A stretch of 64,000 bases of DNA from Diospyros lotus (GCF_014633365.1 NC_068343.1:23715307-23779306), one strand, 5' to 3'; shown: positions 25,333-37,937, numbered from the stretch's first letter. The notes: generated from the letters alone by a model not told the origin. Program-made: numbers and translations.

Positions 25333-25924
25333 CTTGTTGTAGTTCGGTATGAGTTCTTGTAGCACACGCATCTTTTCATTGATCCTATCTCTTCTCCGCT
25401 GTTTGTGAACCACAGAAATTAAGTAGTACAATAAATCCCCAAATAATACTTTGAAAAACAAATATCACTCTAAGTCTTATGGAGTGGATTTGCTCACCCT
25501 TTAGATAGATTGTGCACTTTTGCTACTTGACTTCTTTTAGAACCTGTACCTTCTCGAGCAAGAGTTACCTTTTTGATACCTATTGATTCTTCTTCAACAT
25601 CCTGCAATATACTTCACTTTGGAACCTGAAGGAGATAATTTGAAAAAGGAATCGGCTAACCCAAATTTTGAAATATACTTCACTTTGGCCTTCAAAATCA
25701 TCACTATCAAGACGTTTTCTCTTCAAATTATGTGTTGGATCATTAGAAACTCCCTCTACATTGTTGGTAGAGCATACAGATGAAGAAGCAACTACTGGCT
25801 CCACAGGTTTTCCATTATCTGGCATTCCTTTAATTAGGGTTGAACTGAGAGCTTGATGTGGCAATTTGTCATTATTAACAACATCTTCTCGACAAAGAGC
25901 TTCAGATTGTTTAACACCATACAA
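25333..25924 (-). pseudogene. PIF-type bHLH transcription factor fragment, broken
   Basis: Three minus-strand exons are recognisable. Exon A (about 25924-25679) encodes VASSSVCSTNN and LKRKRLDSDDFEGQSE. A 77 bp GT...AG intron follows. Exon B (25601-25498) encodes DVEEES and GTGSKRS up to VHNLSK. Then comes an intron from GTGAGC to CAG, and exon C (25398-25333), exactly 66 bp, encodes [10 protein letters not shown] and LQELIP. This intron layout and motif order match phytochrome-interacting factors, nuclear bHLH proteins that bind E/G-boxes and are removed after phytochrome activation. Exon B is 104 bp, not a multiple of three, so the reading frame breaks inside the basic region. The conserved DNA-contacting Glu before Val-His is Lys (AKVH). 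The N-terminal phytochrome-binding part and the exons after helix 1 are absent. It lies within the candidate Helitron, which suggests capture of genomic DNA. Confidence 0.8.
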
Positions 25925-25971
25925 AATTTTAAGATATATGGGTATGTGTATGTATTTGAATTAGACTCATA

Positions 25972-26256
25972 ATGTGGCAAGTGTCCCAGTTTGCCTTGCA
26001 TATAGATATACACACAGAACACACATATATACATAATATATATTCACACAGTTAGTATATAAACACACACACATACATACATAATATATACACACGCGCA
26101 GTTAGTATATAAACACACACAAACAACATGGCATAACAGCCTTACAAATATACCCAATAGAAAATTTCTTAAATTCTGTTCACAGCAAAAATCAACAGCA
26201 AAAAACACATCATGTGGCAAGTGTCCCGATTTGCCTTGTATATAGATATACACACA
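25972..26256. repeat. Tandem duplication at the Athila insertion site
   Basis: GTGGCAAGTGTCCC(A/G)(G/A)TTTGCCTTG starts at about 25974 and again at about 26215. The intervening CA/TA-rich unit (AACATGGCATAACAGCC and neighbours) reappears on the other side of the Athila element at 40039-40240. So a unit of about 241 bp was duplicated, and the second copy is the one split by the retrotransposon. Confidence 0.75.
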
Positions 26257-27677
26257 TCAGTGGCTTTGGGCACCATCCTTGCCTTAACCCAAGAATCGAA
26301 TTAGCCACACATCTTCATAGGAAGTGCATGACTAAAACTAATCTCTACAGATGAATACACGATTCGTAAAGGAAATAACTGAGACAACAGATAAGAACTT
26401 GGTAAACTACTGCTGTATTGATTGCTGAAACGAACTACCACATGAAGCAGAAATTAAAATGAACTTGTAATACAGAACTCAGAATTAGCAAGAACAACTA
26501 GTGTAACTGAAGTGCTATTCGCAAAGAAAGAGATACAGACAAGAACAAAAATAGGAGAAACAGACAAAAGGAAAGGAAAATAAATCTGCGCTTCCAAAAT
26601 GATCTTCTTCTTTCTTGTATTGTTTTTCTTAGTATCTTCTGCACTCGCCAACCTCTGATTCCAAAGAATGTTGGTCCCTTTTTAAGCTTATGGCGCATGG
26701 AAGTGGGGACCATTTGTTGAAAAGTTGTTCAAAAAGTTGGTTGAATTTACCTTAGAGCCACCGCGTGTATTTGCGCATGTCAGAATTTTTGTTCGGCTAT
26801 TCATTCGAATGACTAGCAGAGACATTCGAATACTTGCTGAGTTTCTTTTGGCTGATCGGCTCATTCGAATGAATTTTAGTCCCATTCGAATGAATTTCAT
26901 GCTTTACTGTTCCTTACACGGCGATTTTCTCGGTCATTCGAATGCAACAGTACTTTCATTCGAATGAATTTCTAATTTTTCTCTTGACTTCTTCATTGCA
27001 TTCGGATGAACTGGAGAGCATTCGAATATGGCGTTCCTTGGGTTGCTTCTCATTCGAATTACTCAGCCTTCATTCGAATAGATTTCCTTTCTTCTTCAAC
27101 TTCATTCGAATGACTTGGATTTCATTCGAATATGTCTTCACTGCTTCCAAACGATGTGCTCATCCGAATTTCTTCTTATGCTCGGCTCATTCGAATGACT
27201 TGGATTTCATTCGAATATGTCTTCACTGCTTCCAAACGATGTGCTCATCCGAATTTCTTCTTATGCTCGGCTCATTCGAATGACTTGGATTTCATTCGAA
27301 TATGCACAATCTGGAGATCTTGATTTTTGTTACTTCTTATTCGAATTAGGCCAAGCTCATCTGAATACATACCCGATATCTTGCATATTCGAATGTCTGA
27401 ATGATTTTATTCGAATGTTTGAGCAGCTCTCTTCTGTTTTGCTCTATATTTGAATACCTTTGAAGACTTATTCGAATGGCTTTGGCTTTCATTAGGACAC
27501 TTTTATTTCTTGACTTTTTATTCCTCTTTCAATCATGCTTTTAGAGAGTATGAGTCATTCTTTCATCTCTTTTCCTTCTTTTGGGCTGCAACAAGCAATT
27601 CTGGAGATTTTAAGTCGATCAAATGGGTTAGGAGGTAATAAAAACATAACAAATATTGCATTTTTTTTTATCAATCA
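26255..27677 (-). mobile_element. 3' LTR of the Athila element, truncated
   Basis: It is near-identical to 38715-40038 of the 5' LTR. The 677 bp corresponding to 38038-38714 are missing, so the LTR stops at CATCAG (26255) and abuts host repeat sequence. It carries one extra 85 bp unit (27110-27290 region) and about 14 extra bases near 26998 relative to the 5' LTR. Confidence 0.85.
26799..27480. repeat. ATTCGAAT palindrome cluster, 3' LTR
   Basis: More than fifteen CATTCGAATG/TATTCGAATG-type motifs, including the 12 bp TCATTCGAATGA form that is also abundant in LTR-A at 5093-5665. The equivalent cluster in the 5' LTR is at 39259-39840. Confidence 0.88.
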
Positions 27678-27690
27678 CACCCCCCAACTT
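27678..27690 (-). other. Polypurine tract of the Athila element
   Basis: On the minus strand, AAGTTGGGGGGTG lies directly before the LTR start TGATTGATAAAA. The second Athila-related element has AAGTTGGGGGTG at the equivalent place (59860-59871). Confidence 0.8.
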
Positions 27691-29226
27691 AAACATTGCT
27701 AGTCCCTTAGCAATCAAATTAAATGCACGAATGCTTCAACATTCACAAATTCATTGATAGTGCAAATCTCGTATGTGAAGCAAAAATGTATGGTCAGTAG
27801 CATAGGGACTTCGGACAATCAAAGGAATGTTTATTATTTGAACTTTTGTCTCAGGCATATTAAGTTAAATCAATCAGCATATTGCATTCAATTCTCTAAG
27901 CTTTGATTGCAAGTTTCACTGGATATGTTTCTCTTCAATAAAATGTTCACTCAAAGTTGCTCTCAAGGATGTACCTCAATTTGGAGTGGATGTAAATCAA
28001 GTTCGAAGAGTTATCATCAATCATCAAAAATGCTATTAAGGAAGGAAAGGACCTGACATAGCTTCATGATTAGAATAGCATCTCAATGAATAGCATTTAA
28101 ATTTAACTAAGTCCCCTTACTCTTGAAATTGTATCCTGAAATTGCATGATTGATAAAACAAAGAGGGATCTTTCTGGGAAGAAATGGGGCCATATGGTAA
28201 TGTGGTATAGCAAAGGGGATGATGGAAATCAAGAGAGTTATTAGGTCCCGGGAATTTTCTACTAAGAACTGAAATTTTTTTTTTTTGATTGGTATCAGAG
28301 AAAATAAACTGCACATGTGATGCATTCATGCATCAATAGCCGAAATCATATCAAGGCACCTAAATCCAGTTGGTCGTATCCGAACCTGAATCTAACTGCT
28401 ATTCCAACTGATAGTGAACAAGCTTCCATTGCTTCACCCTCAATGGCTACGGGGGGTGTTTTTAATGTCCCAGACCTAGAGACAACCATTTATCTTAAAT
28501 GGTAAAGTGGTCTTTTAACGTCAGTTTCCCAGACGATTTTTTTTTTTTTTTTGGTAAACTACTGAGTAATTCCCGAGACCTAATCAATGGATAAGAAAAT
28601 GTCAAGGCTATGACTCGGACAGAGGGAATGATGCAACTGGTCATGAAGAGTTTTAATGGGCTATAAGTGGAAACTGATCAAAACAATAGGTTGATTGGCT
28701 CAAGTAATAGGAAAATGATCCCTCTATGATATTTCATAAATCAGCCTTATTCATTCAACTGGTTTCAAGCTTAGAGTCAGTTAAAATTAGCCGCGATCAT
28801 TAAAGACACTCAAAGCAAAATGTTGTTTTGAAGCTATTGAAAGACAAGAGAATCAACAAAATATTTTATTGCATGAATAGATGTTATTTCACTCAGAATA
28901 AAATGTCATGAAGCTCTAACACTTACTTTGGTAACAAATCTCCACTTAATTTGAGAATTTGGGCAATTTGCTGATTATTTCACATGTTTTGTATGCCATT
29001 CAAACAAATGAACAGAAATAAAGCACCCTAAGTAGTCCTGGTCCTGGTTCTAAAGCTCATACAGTTCTGTTTTCAAATAAAAGATTATCATTCAAGTAAC
29101 CAGTTGTGAATCTAAAGCATTGAGCACAATAATTTGAAGCATAGAGTAAGCAAAGTCATTTTTATTGACAAATGAAAATGTGATTAAACTTTGTAGTTCA
29201 TAGGTACAAAAATTAAACATGAAGCA
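27691..29226 (-). other. Athila 3' non-coding internal region
   Basis: No coding region is seen. The part next to the polypurine tract (AACATTGCTAGTCCCTTAGC on the plus strand) is alignable with 59872-59900 of the second Athila-related element. Confidence 0.6.
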
Positions 29227-30796
29227 TCAAATCCTATGACTACTCAGTGCCATCCGTGGCATCGTCAGAAGTAGAGTTCTCCTCAGTGGAGTTTCCAGAG
29301 GGGGTCTTTGATGAAGGATCAGCAGGAGGAATAGAGGTAGAAGATGGAATGGTAGGGTGAGAAGGTGCTGCATGCTCCGGCTGCGGCTGTGCCCCTGATG
29401 TAGAAGGTGCACCCTCTTCCTCTCGCCACATGTCAATGGTCTTCTGTATGCAAGTCTCAGCATCGGCCAACTTGTCCTTTGAAGACTTTTGAGGAAGCTC
29501 TTCTATGGGTGTGCTCAGAAATTGACCTACTCTCTTATCCATCGCAGTGTAACGTTCATTCATGGTCATTATTCCTGAATAGATGACTCTCTACCTCCAA
29601 TGTAGATCTTCATAAATGGCCTCCTGTCTTTCTTGGATCTTCTTCAGTGATTGCTTTACTAGGGCTTCATGTTTTACTTGCCTATCGTGCATTTCCTTGA
29701 CTATCTCATATAAGCCTCTGATAGTGTGACCCTCCTCTTGTCTCTCTTCCTGGTCTTCATGTAGTGGCAGTTCTTGAGTTGGTTTTTCTTGTGCTTCAAC
29801 CTGCCTGCCTGATGCTTCTCCCTTCTCAGGTGTTGTTGCTTCAAGCCTCTTTAACTGCCCACTGCTCCTTCGTGTAGATGCTGGGCTGATCCTTTCCATT
29901 GGCTTGATGACTTCAAAAGTTGCCTTTTCTTTTACCCCTTGCCTTAGTACAAAATAGGTAATCAACCCTCCAAAGGGTAGTCCTCCGCCCCCTTGTGCAT
30001 GCTTGGCCACTAAGTCGATGGTGTCAAAAATGTGCTTGGCCAAGTCTATGTGTACTCCCAGGATCATCTTTCCCATGAATGTGGCTTGCTTAACCGAGAC
30101 ACTGCCAGTGAATGCGTGGGGCATGAAATGAGAACAAAGAAGCCTATGTAAGATGATGCATTTAGGGGACAAATTCTTCTTTGGGAGGGTAGGCGCTAAC
30201 CACAAAACATCATCTGCTTCTGTCAACAACCTAGCCAAGTTTTCTTTTCCTAAGTCTGCACTTGCCTCCTCAATGTCTCTTGGTGATGCCTCTCTTGGGA
30301 TTTGGAATGTTTCAGCAATATCAGAGGGCTTCAACTCTATTTTCACCTTTCTTACTTCAGTGATCAAGCACCTATTCCCCGATTCATCTCTGTCACTGGT
30401 TATATTTGAGTAAAATTCTTTGACTAAGGGAACTATGGCCTTGTGTTGAAACTTAACCCAAGTTTGCCATCCTTTGGCAGTAATCAATGACAACAAATCA
30501 CATGGTGGTTCTTCAAATTGTTCAAGCATAATTCCCCTCTCACAAAGTACTGGCCTCTTAGCATACCCCTCAACATAGTTCTTTTCAGCCTCGGGGCTAA
30601 TGAATCTGATATTGGAATAGGGAGGGTTCAAATCAATGGTTGGGATGGTAGCGGGTTCTTTTCCTTTCTGCCTCTTCGAGGCCCTAGAGCTTTCTCCTAC
30701 GACCTTGGGGCGTTTTTGCTTTGGAGACATGTTGATTTGAGGAGTGTTTGGTCTAGGGAGTTGGTTCGGGGATTTTATTGAACAGTTGGTAGGCAC
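29227..30796 (-). pseudogene. Athila extra ORF (env-position protein), one in-frame stop
   Basis: A 401-codon frame (30796-29591) ends at TAG and continues in the same frame to about 29240 (second part contains MNERYTAMDKRV). The N-terminal part is basic (KQKRPK, SKRQKGKEP). Residues roughly 55-250 contain CERGIML, KEFYSN and VRKVKIELKPSDIAETF. This layout matches the 'putative plant transposon protein' domain of Athila third ORFs. The C-terminus is Glu/Gln-rich and probably coiled (REQ-type heptads), then Ser/Thr/Pro-rich. No signal peptide or membrane helix is visible, so an envelope role is not supported. The function is unknown in the family. The stop separates only the last quarter of the protein. 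Confidence 0.7.
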
Positions 30797-30960
30797 AAAC
30801 AGGTTCCTCTCTTTTCTTGTTCTTTCAACTTCCCAACCAATCCTCTCTTTGACACACTGAACTCCTTTACCCCCTCTTCACAACAACTCCTTCATCCAAT
30901 CAATTAAATTCGAATTTAAACAATGGGAACAACTCTTACCTCTCGGCTGTTCTCTTCCCA

Positions 30961-32045
30961 GAATATTCGAATGAAGCGGCCCCCTATTCGAATGCGAGCG
31001 GACTGTTCTTCCTTGTACGAAACCGAATTGATCTTCGGGTGGATGAATGAATGATGAATGAGGGTGGTTAGAACAAGGTAACAAGATTTATAGGAAGGGT
31101 TCGGGTGGATGAATGAATAATCGCACCGCTTAAGGAGGGGTTTCGATCTTTAAAGGGGGGGCGTCGATTCGGATTTCAGGGACGGTTATGCGGTTAAGAG
31201 GAGCATCATTCGAATGATACTGGGGTTATACGAATGATAGAGGAAGATTCGAATGGAGGTTAAGCAATTCGAATGATAGCTCGGGTCTTAGAACAATGGG
31301 TAGAAGAGGATTCGAATGAGAGAGAAAGAATGCGAATGTTCGCTGAAAGTTTTTAAAAGGCCAGACGCCTTATCCGAATGTGGAAAAATTCATTCGAATG
31401 AATTTTAAACAGTAACTTGGTTTATCGAAGGATTTGAGCCACTCATTCGAATGCAACAGTACTTTTATTCGAATGAATTTCTTGTTCATTCGAATGACTA
31501 TGAGTGTCATTCGAATGAATCTGGCAGCACACTCTCAAAGAGGGTATTGAATAGAATGATCATTCGAATGCAAAAATCTTCATTCGAATAACCTTGAACA
31601 CACTTTTTTTTTTTTATTATTATTATTTTTTTTTATTTTTTTTTATTATTATTATTATTTTTTTTTTTACGCAAATTAACTAATTGAAACTATATTCGGA
31701 TGTTAGAAATGGATTCGGATGAAGGGTAGGTTATTCGAATGAACTTGAGGATATTCGAATGCTGGCTTCAATTTTTTTAAGAAATAGCAGATTCATTCGA
31801 ATGACTTTTGAGTATGGAGAAATTCATTCGAATGAATTTTAAACAGTAATTTCATTTGTGAAGGAAATTGGCCGGTCATTCGAATGCAACAGTACTTTCA
31901 TTCGAATGAATTTTGAACATATTCGAATATAACAGAGGCTATTCGAATGCTTTCTTGCTTTCTTTTAACAGCTCACCGGTCATTCGAATGGTTTACAACT
32001 CATTCGAATGACTAAGCTCCATCCGGATACAGAATTCGAATAACA
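30961..32045. repeat. ATTCGAAT palindrome cluster in the Athila internal region
   Basis: About thirty ATTCGAAT-type motifs lie between the extra ORF and pol, outside any coding frame. They include TCATTCGAATGCAACAGTAC twice (about 31441 and 31876). The same phrase occurs in both LTRs of this element (26935 and 39394 regions), so internal and LTR clusters share longer units. A poly-T/TTA tract lies at 31597-31670. Confidence 0.85.
31597..31670. repeat. T-rich/TTA microsatellite
   Basis: Runs of T with (TTA)n interruptions. Low complexity only. Confidence 0.85.
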
Positions 32046-32425
32046 GTAAAGAAAGATTTTTTTTTTTTTTTTACATTTCCAAACACCTAAACACAAAATT
32101 CAAACCCACACAGAATGTCATTAAATGAGCAAGGATCAACACAACAGTTCAGGCATACCTTTATCCCACCCAACTTGCTTTGAACAATTCTTAAAAACGA
32201 GGATATAAGGGATACCTGGAGATCTTCAGAAATGACTTTGAACACAAAGGTCCAATTGCTTACTTGGATGTTGCTGGTAGCCTTCATTGCATGGGTGGAT
32301 CCGTGAGCTTGCTTCAGTACTTTAAATCAAAATAAAGGGTGATAACAGTTTATGAAAGCAGAACACTAATTAAATTATTATATATATATATATTTCTTTT
32401 TTTTTATTATTATTATTACTGACCA

Positions 32426-35400
32426 CTACCCAATGGGTGGATCTGTAAGATCCATGCTCTCTTCCTGTTTATTCAAAAATTCATAGTATGGTTTCAGGCG
32501 TTGTCCATTCACTTTGAGAATTTGACCAGATTGAAGATTTTCAATATCACATACACCATGAGCTGAGATGGAACGAATTTTGAAAGGCCCTGTCCACCTT
32601 GACTTGAGTTTTCCAGGAAACAGATGGAGCCTTGAATCGTAAAGTAACACATGTTGACCTATACAAAGAATTTTCCTGTTAATATGCTGGTCATGTAATT
32701 TCTTCATGTGCATCTTAGAAAACTTGGCATTCTCAAATGCCTCGTTTCTAAGTTCCTCAAGCTCATTTAGTTGCAACTTTCTGTTGAGTTCCACCTCTTC
32801 TAAACTTTCATTCATCTTCCTGATGGCCCAGTAAGCTTTGTGCTCAACCTCTACTGGCAGATGACATGGTTTTCCATAAACCAGTCGATAGGGAGACATG
32901 CCCAATATGGTTTTATGTGCAGTCCTATAGGCCCAAAGAGCATCAATCAACCTTAAAGACCAATCCTTTCGGTTGGAATTGACAGTTTTTTTCTAAAATG
33001 CGCTTGATCTCCCTATTTGCCAATTCTGCCTGGCCATTTGTCTGAGGGTGGTATGGGGTTGAGACTTTATGAACTACCCCATATTTTTTCATTAGTTCTG
33101 CCACTGGCTTGTTACAGAAATGAGAACCCCCATCACTGATGATGGCACGAGGCATTCCAAACCTACTGAAAATGTTTTCTTTGAAAAATTTTACCACTAT
33201 CCTGTGATCATTTGTCCTTGTTGGAATTGCCTCAACCCACTTGGAAACATAGTCTACAGCAAGAAGGATGTATTCATGACCAAGCGAGTTAACAAAAGGG
33301 CCCATAAAATCTATTCCCCAACAATCGAAAATTTCAAGAACCAGAATGGGCTGCAAAGGCATCATACTCTTTTTTGTCAGACTTCCTAACCTCTAGCATC
33401 TGTCACATGACAAGAAAAACTGGTGTACTTCTCTAAACATGGTAGGCCAGTAAAATCCACTTTGTAGGATTTTTGCTATGGTTTTCCGAGTAGAGAAATG
33501 ACCTCCACAAGCAAAGGTGTGACAGAAGTTCATAACACTATGTTGCTCATGTTCTGGAATGCATCTTCTCACAATTTGATCAGCACAATATTTAAACAGA
33601 TATGGTTCATCCCAGAAAAATGTTCTGACCTTTCTGAAAAACTTTTGTCTATCTGGCTTATTCCAATGACTGGGAACTGTACCTGCAGCTAAATAATTAG
33701 CTATGTCAGCGTACCAAGGGGCAGAAGTCAATGTACTCACATGAAGAAGATGTTCATTAGGAAAGTTATCAGGAATGGAACCCTCAGTAAGATCCTGACC
33801 TGGAATTCTAGACAGATGGTCAGCTACAACATTTTCTACTCCTTTTTTATCCTTGATTTCTATGTGGAACTCTTGGAGGAGCAGAATCCACCTAATGAGG
33901 CGTGGCTTGGTGTTTTGCTTAGTGAGCAGGTATTTCAAAGCAGCGTGATCTGTGTACACAATCACCTTTGAACCTATCAGGTATGACCTAAATTTATCCA
34001 ATGCAAACACCACAGCCAACAATTCTTTTTCTGTGGTAGTGTAATTTCTCTGGGCTTCATTTAAGGTTCTGCTAGCATAGTAAATGACATGGGGCTTCTT
34101 CTCTTTGCTTTGTCCTAACACAGCCCCTATGGCATAATCACTCGCATCACACATTAGTTCAAAAGGTAAAGTCCAATCAGGAGGTTGTATGATGGGTGTA
34201 GTGATAAGTGCATGTTTCAGCTTCTCAAAGGCACTTTGACAATTTGGGGTCCACTCGAATGGAACGTCCTGAGACAACAGACAACACAAAGGTCTTGCTA
34301 TTGTGCTAAATGAGGCAATAAATCTCCTGTAAAAGCCAGCGTGACCAAGAAAAGATCTAATGTCCTTGACATTTCTAGGGGCTGGAAGCTTCTGAATGGC
34401 TTCAACTTTGGCCTTGTCTACTTCTAGACCCCTAGATGAGACTATGTGTCCTAGGACAATGCCTTGGTTAACCATAAAGTGGCATTTTTCTCAATTGAGC
34501 ACAAGATGAGTCTCCTCACAACGAATCAAAACCTTCTCCAGATTCTTTAAACACAAGTCAAAACTACTTCCATAAACAGAGAAGTCATCCATAAACACCT
34601 CCACAATATGTTCAGCCATTTCACTGAAGATACTCATCATACACCTTTGAAAGGTGGCAGGAGCATTACACAACCCAAATGGCATACGTTTATATGCAAA
34701 TGTCCCAAAAGGGCAGGTGAAGGTTGTTTTCTCTTGATCTTCTAGTGCTACATCAATCTGATTATATCCTGAATATCCATCCAAAAAGTAGTAGAATGCT
34801 TGACCTGTTATCCTTTCAAGTGTTTGATCTAGAAACGGGAGGGGAAAATGGTCCTTTCTAGTCATGGAGTTGAGTTTTCTATAGTCTATGCACACACGCC
34901 AACCTGTTTGGAGGCGGATTGGGACTAACTCATTCTTCTCATTTTTCACCACAGTAACTCCGGACCGTTTAGGAACGACCTGAGTTGGACTAACCCATTT
35001 TGAATCAGATATTGGATAAATAATACCTGCATCCAGCAATTTGAGCACCTCTTTTCGAACCACTTCTTTCATATTGGGATTTAGCCTTCTCTGCATTTGC
35101 CTCACTGGTTTTGAATTTTCTTCTAAGAAGATCCTATGGGTGCAAATTAGAGGGCTAATTCCATGTAAGTCTGATATGGTCCATCCTAAAGCCTTCTTGT
35201 GTGCTCTCAGTACTTCCATCAACTGCACTTCTTGTTGGGTAGTTAGGCTGGAAGAAATGACTACTGGGTATGTCTCTCCTTCTCCTAGAAAAGCATACTT
35301 TAACTCATTCGGCGGTGGCTTCTTTTCAGGAATGAGTGGATGACTCACAGAGGTTGATGGTTTATGCAAAGGTTCTACAGGTTCTAGCTTAGGAATCCAT

Positions 35401-37937
35401 TGAGTCAATGGCATCTCACTTTCCTTTTTGATATCTTCCAAACAATTATCTCCTTTCACAGTTTGAGTGACAAACTCTTTCTCAAAATACTCTTCAGACA
35501 GAGTTTGAATCAAATCCACCTCTTCTATCTCACTTTCAGTGTTTTGTTGTTTGGAAATTCTGAAGATATTCATCTCCACAGTCATATTTCCAAACGACAG
35601 TTTCAAAACTCCATTCCTACAGTTAATGATTGCATTGGAAGTTGCTAGGAATGGTCTTCCCAAGATGACTGGAACTGGTGGTTGTGGACCATGATGGGGT
35701 TGAGTGTCTAGAACTATGAAGTCTACTGGGAAGTAGAATTTATCCACCTGAACTAAGACATCTTCCACAATACCCCTAGGAACCTTGACTGATCTGTCTG
35801 CCAGCTGCAGAGTGACTCTGGTAGGCTTAAGTTCTCCCAAACCCAACTGTTGATAGACACTATAAGGCAATAGGTTGACACTTGCTCCTAAATCTAAGAG
35901 CGCCTGGTCAACCTTCTGGCTTCCTATTATGCATGAGATGGTTGGACAACCTGGGTCCTTGTATTTGGGAGGAGTCTTAAATTGCAAAATAGAGCTCACT
36001 TGCTCAGTCAGAAATGCTTTTCCATGCACGTTCACTTTTCTCTTTACAGTGCAAAGATCTTTTAGGAATTTTGCATATGAGGGTGTTTGTTTGATCGCAT
36101 CCAAGAGTGGAATATTGATCCTTACTTGTTTAAACACCTCATATATGTCAGCATTTTGTTGTTCTTTTTTTGTAACACTCAGTCTTTGAGGAAAAGGAGG
36201 TTTAGGATGATATTGAATTTCTCTTTCAATGTTCTTACCTTTTCCATCTTCTTTTTGTTTTTGCTTGTTTTTTTCTTCATTGTTTTCATTTTTTTCTAAG
36301 ATTGGCTCCTGTCCTTCTGCTTTCTCTTTCTCAACAACAGTTTGGCTTATCCTAAGATCATTTGGTTTTTCAATCACCTTTCCACTTCTTAGGATAGTTA
36401 CAGATTGGACTTGTTCATGTGCATTGCTTTCACTACTAGAAGATTCCACCTGATTTGTTTGCCTAACTGGGTTAGGGTTGGTTTGTGAAGGGAATCTTCC
36501 AGGTTCTCTCACACTTAGTGTTTGGGTCAACTTTGTTATTTGGCTTCTCATATCCTCCACGGCTCTATTTGTTTGCTCTTGATTCTTTGTAAGCTGGGCA
36601 ACCTGATTGTTGATGCCCGTTTGATTTTGAATGAACTGATGCAAGGTGTCTTCAAAAGATCTCCTATGAGGAGGTTGGTAGGTATTGGATGAAGAACCTT
36701 GATTCTGTTGGAAGGATTGTTGATGTGCAGGGAAGGAGTTTTGAGAATGACTCCCAGCATCATGTCTCCATGAAAAATTGGGGTGATTCCTATTATTGGG
36801 ATGGTAGGAGTTGTAGTTTTGATTGTTCCCGTAATAGGTTCCACTTTGATTTTGATTCTGTCTTCCCTCAAAATTGTGTGAATTATTGTTGTTAGTCTGT
36901 CCATACAATACCTCCTTGAAAGCAGGTAGAGTAGGGCATTCTTCAGTTGCATGATCCATTGTTTCACACACAGCACATTTCACTTCTACTTGTTTAACAG
37001 ATTGTACCTTTTTGGGCTCCAGATTTTCAACCTTTTTTGTTAAGGCAGTTAGTCTTGCATTTAGATCATCATTCTCACTCAACTGGTATCTACCTCTCGG
37101 TTGTGGATTTTCCCTTAGATCAAATGAAGATGTAGGGCCAGCTTCCCAATTTCTTGTATTTTCAGCCAATGTGTCAAAGAAGTGAAACGCTTCTTCTGGA
37201 GTTTTCTCATAGAATTCTCCATTACACATTGTAGAAACCAACATTTTTAATTGGGGCGTGAGTGAGTCATAGAAGAAACTGACCACTCGCCATTGCTCAA
37301 AGGCATGGTGCGGACAAGTGTGGAGAAGATCTTTGAATCTTTCCCATGCTTGGGCAAAATTTTCAGTTGATTTACAGGCGAAGTTCATGATTTGTCTTTG
37401 AAGAGTAGCGGTTCTGTTGGCAGGAAAATATTTTTTCAAAAAAGTTGCTTGCATTTCTCTCCAAGTTCCTATAGATCTAGGTAGGAGAGTGCCTAACCAC
37501 ATTTTTGCCTTATCTTTTAGTGAGAATGAGAAAAGTTTTAACCTTACAACATCCTCATTTACTGTATGATCCATGCAAGTGCTACACACTTCCTCGAATT
37601 CCTTCATATGAGTGTATGGATTTTCAGAATCCATACCATGAAATGTAGGCAACAATTGGATTGTGCCAGGTTTAAAATTGAACCTATGGTGATTTATGGG
37701 AAGGATGATACACGAGGGTGTTGTCTGCCTTGGAGGGTGAAGGTACTCTCTAAGAGGTCTAATCAATTCCTGATCAACAGGATCAGGATCGCCATGGTCA
37801 CTCCCATGTTCGGACATGTTGTTTGGTTGAGCCATAAATGAGTGTGGCAATGAAAACTCAAAATCAGATGGAGTACTTTCTGAATGTAACACTTGTTCAA
37901 CCACTCTACCGGATCTAAGTCTCATACACCAGACCAA
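32426..37937 (-). pseudogene. Athila gag-pol with two stops and one frameshift
   Basis: The first open part (37937-34491, 1148 codons) has a Gag domain (FNFKPGTIQLLPTFHG), one CCHC knuckle (CAVCETMDHATEEC), protease with DLGASVN and reverse transcriptase with FMDD. A TGA at 34491-34493 replaces what is usually Trp in the Asn-Trp-Glu-Lys-Cys motif. The frame continues through RNase H and the integrase zinc-binding region (34475-33393). A TAG at 33393 follows CDRC. The same frame continues (33365-32943) through the integrase core ([21 protein letters not shown]). A frameshift at a T7 run on the plus strand (32986-32992) moves the integrase C-terminus ([15 protein letters not shown]) to another frame, 32950-32426. 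Most of the protein is well preserved, so the breaks are young. The start codon is only about 77 bp from the primer-binding site. Confidence 0.9.

Noticed and set aside
29227..30796. True envelope glycoprotein of an Athila 'retrovirus'
   Set aside because: No signal peptide, membrane helix or cleavage features; only the genomic position is env-like.
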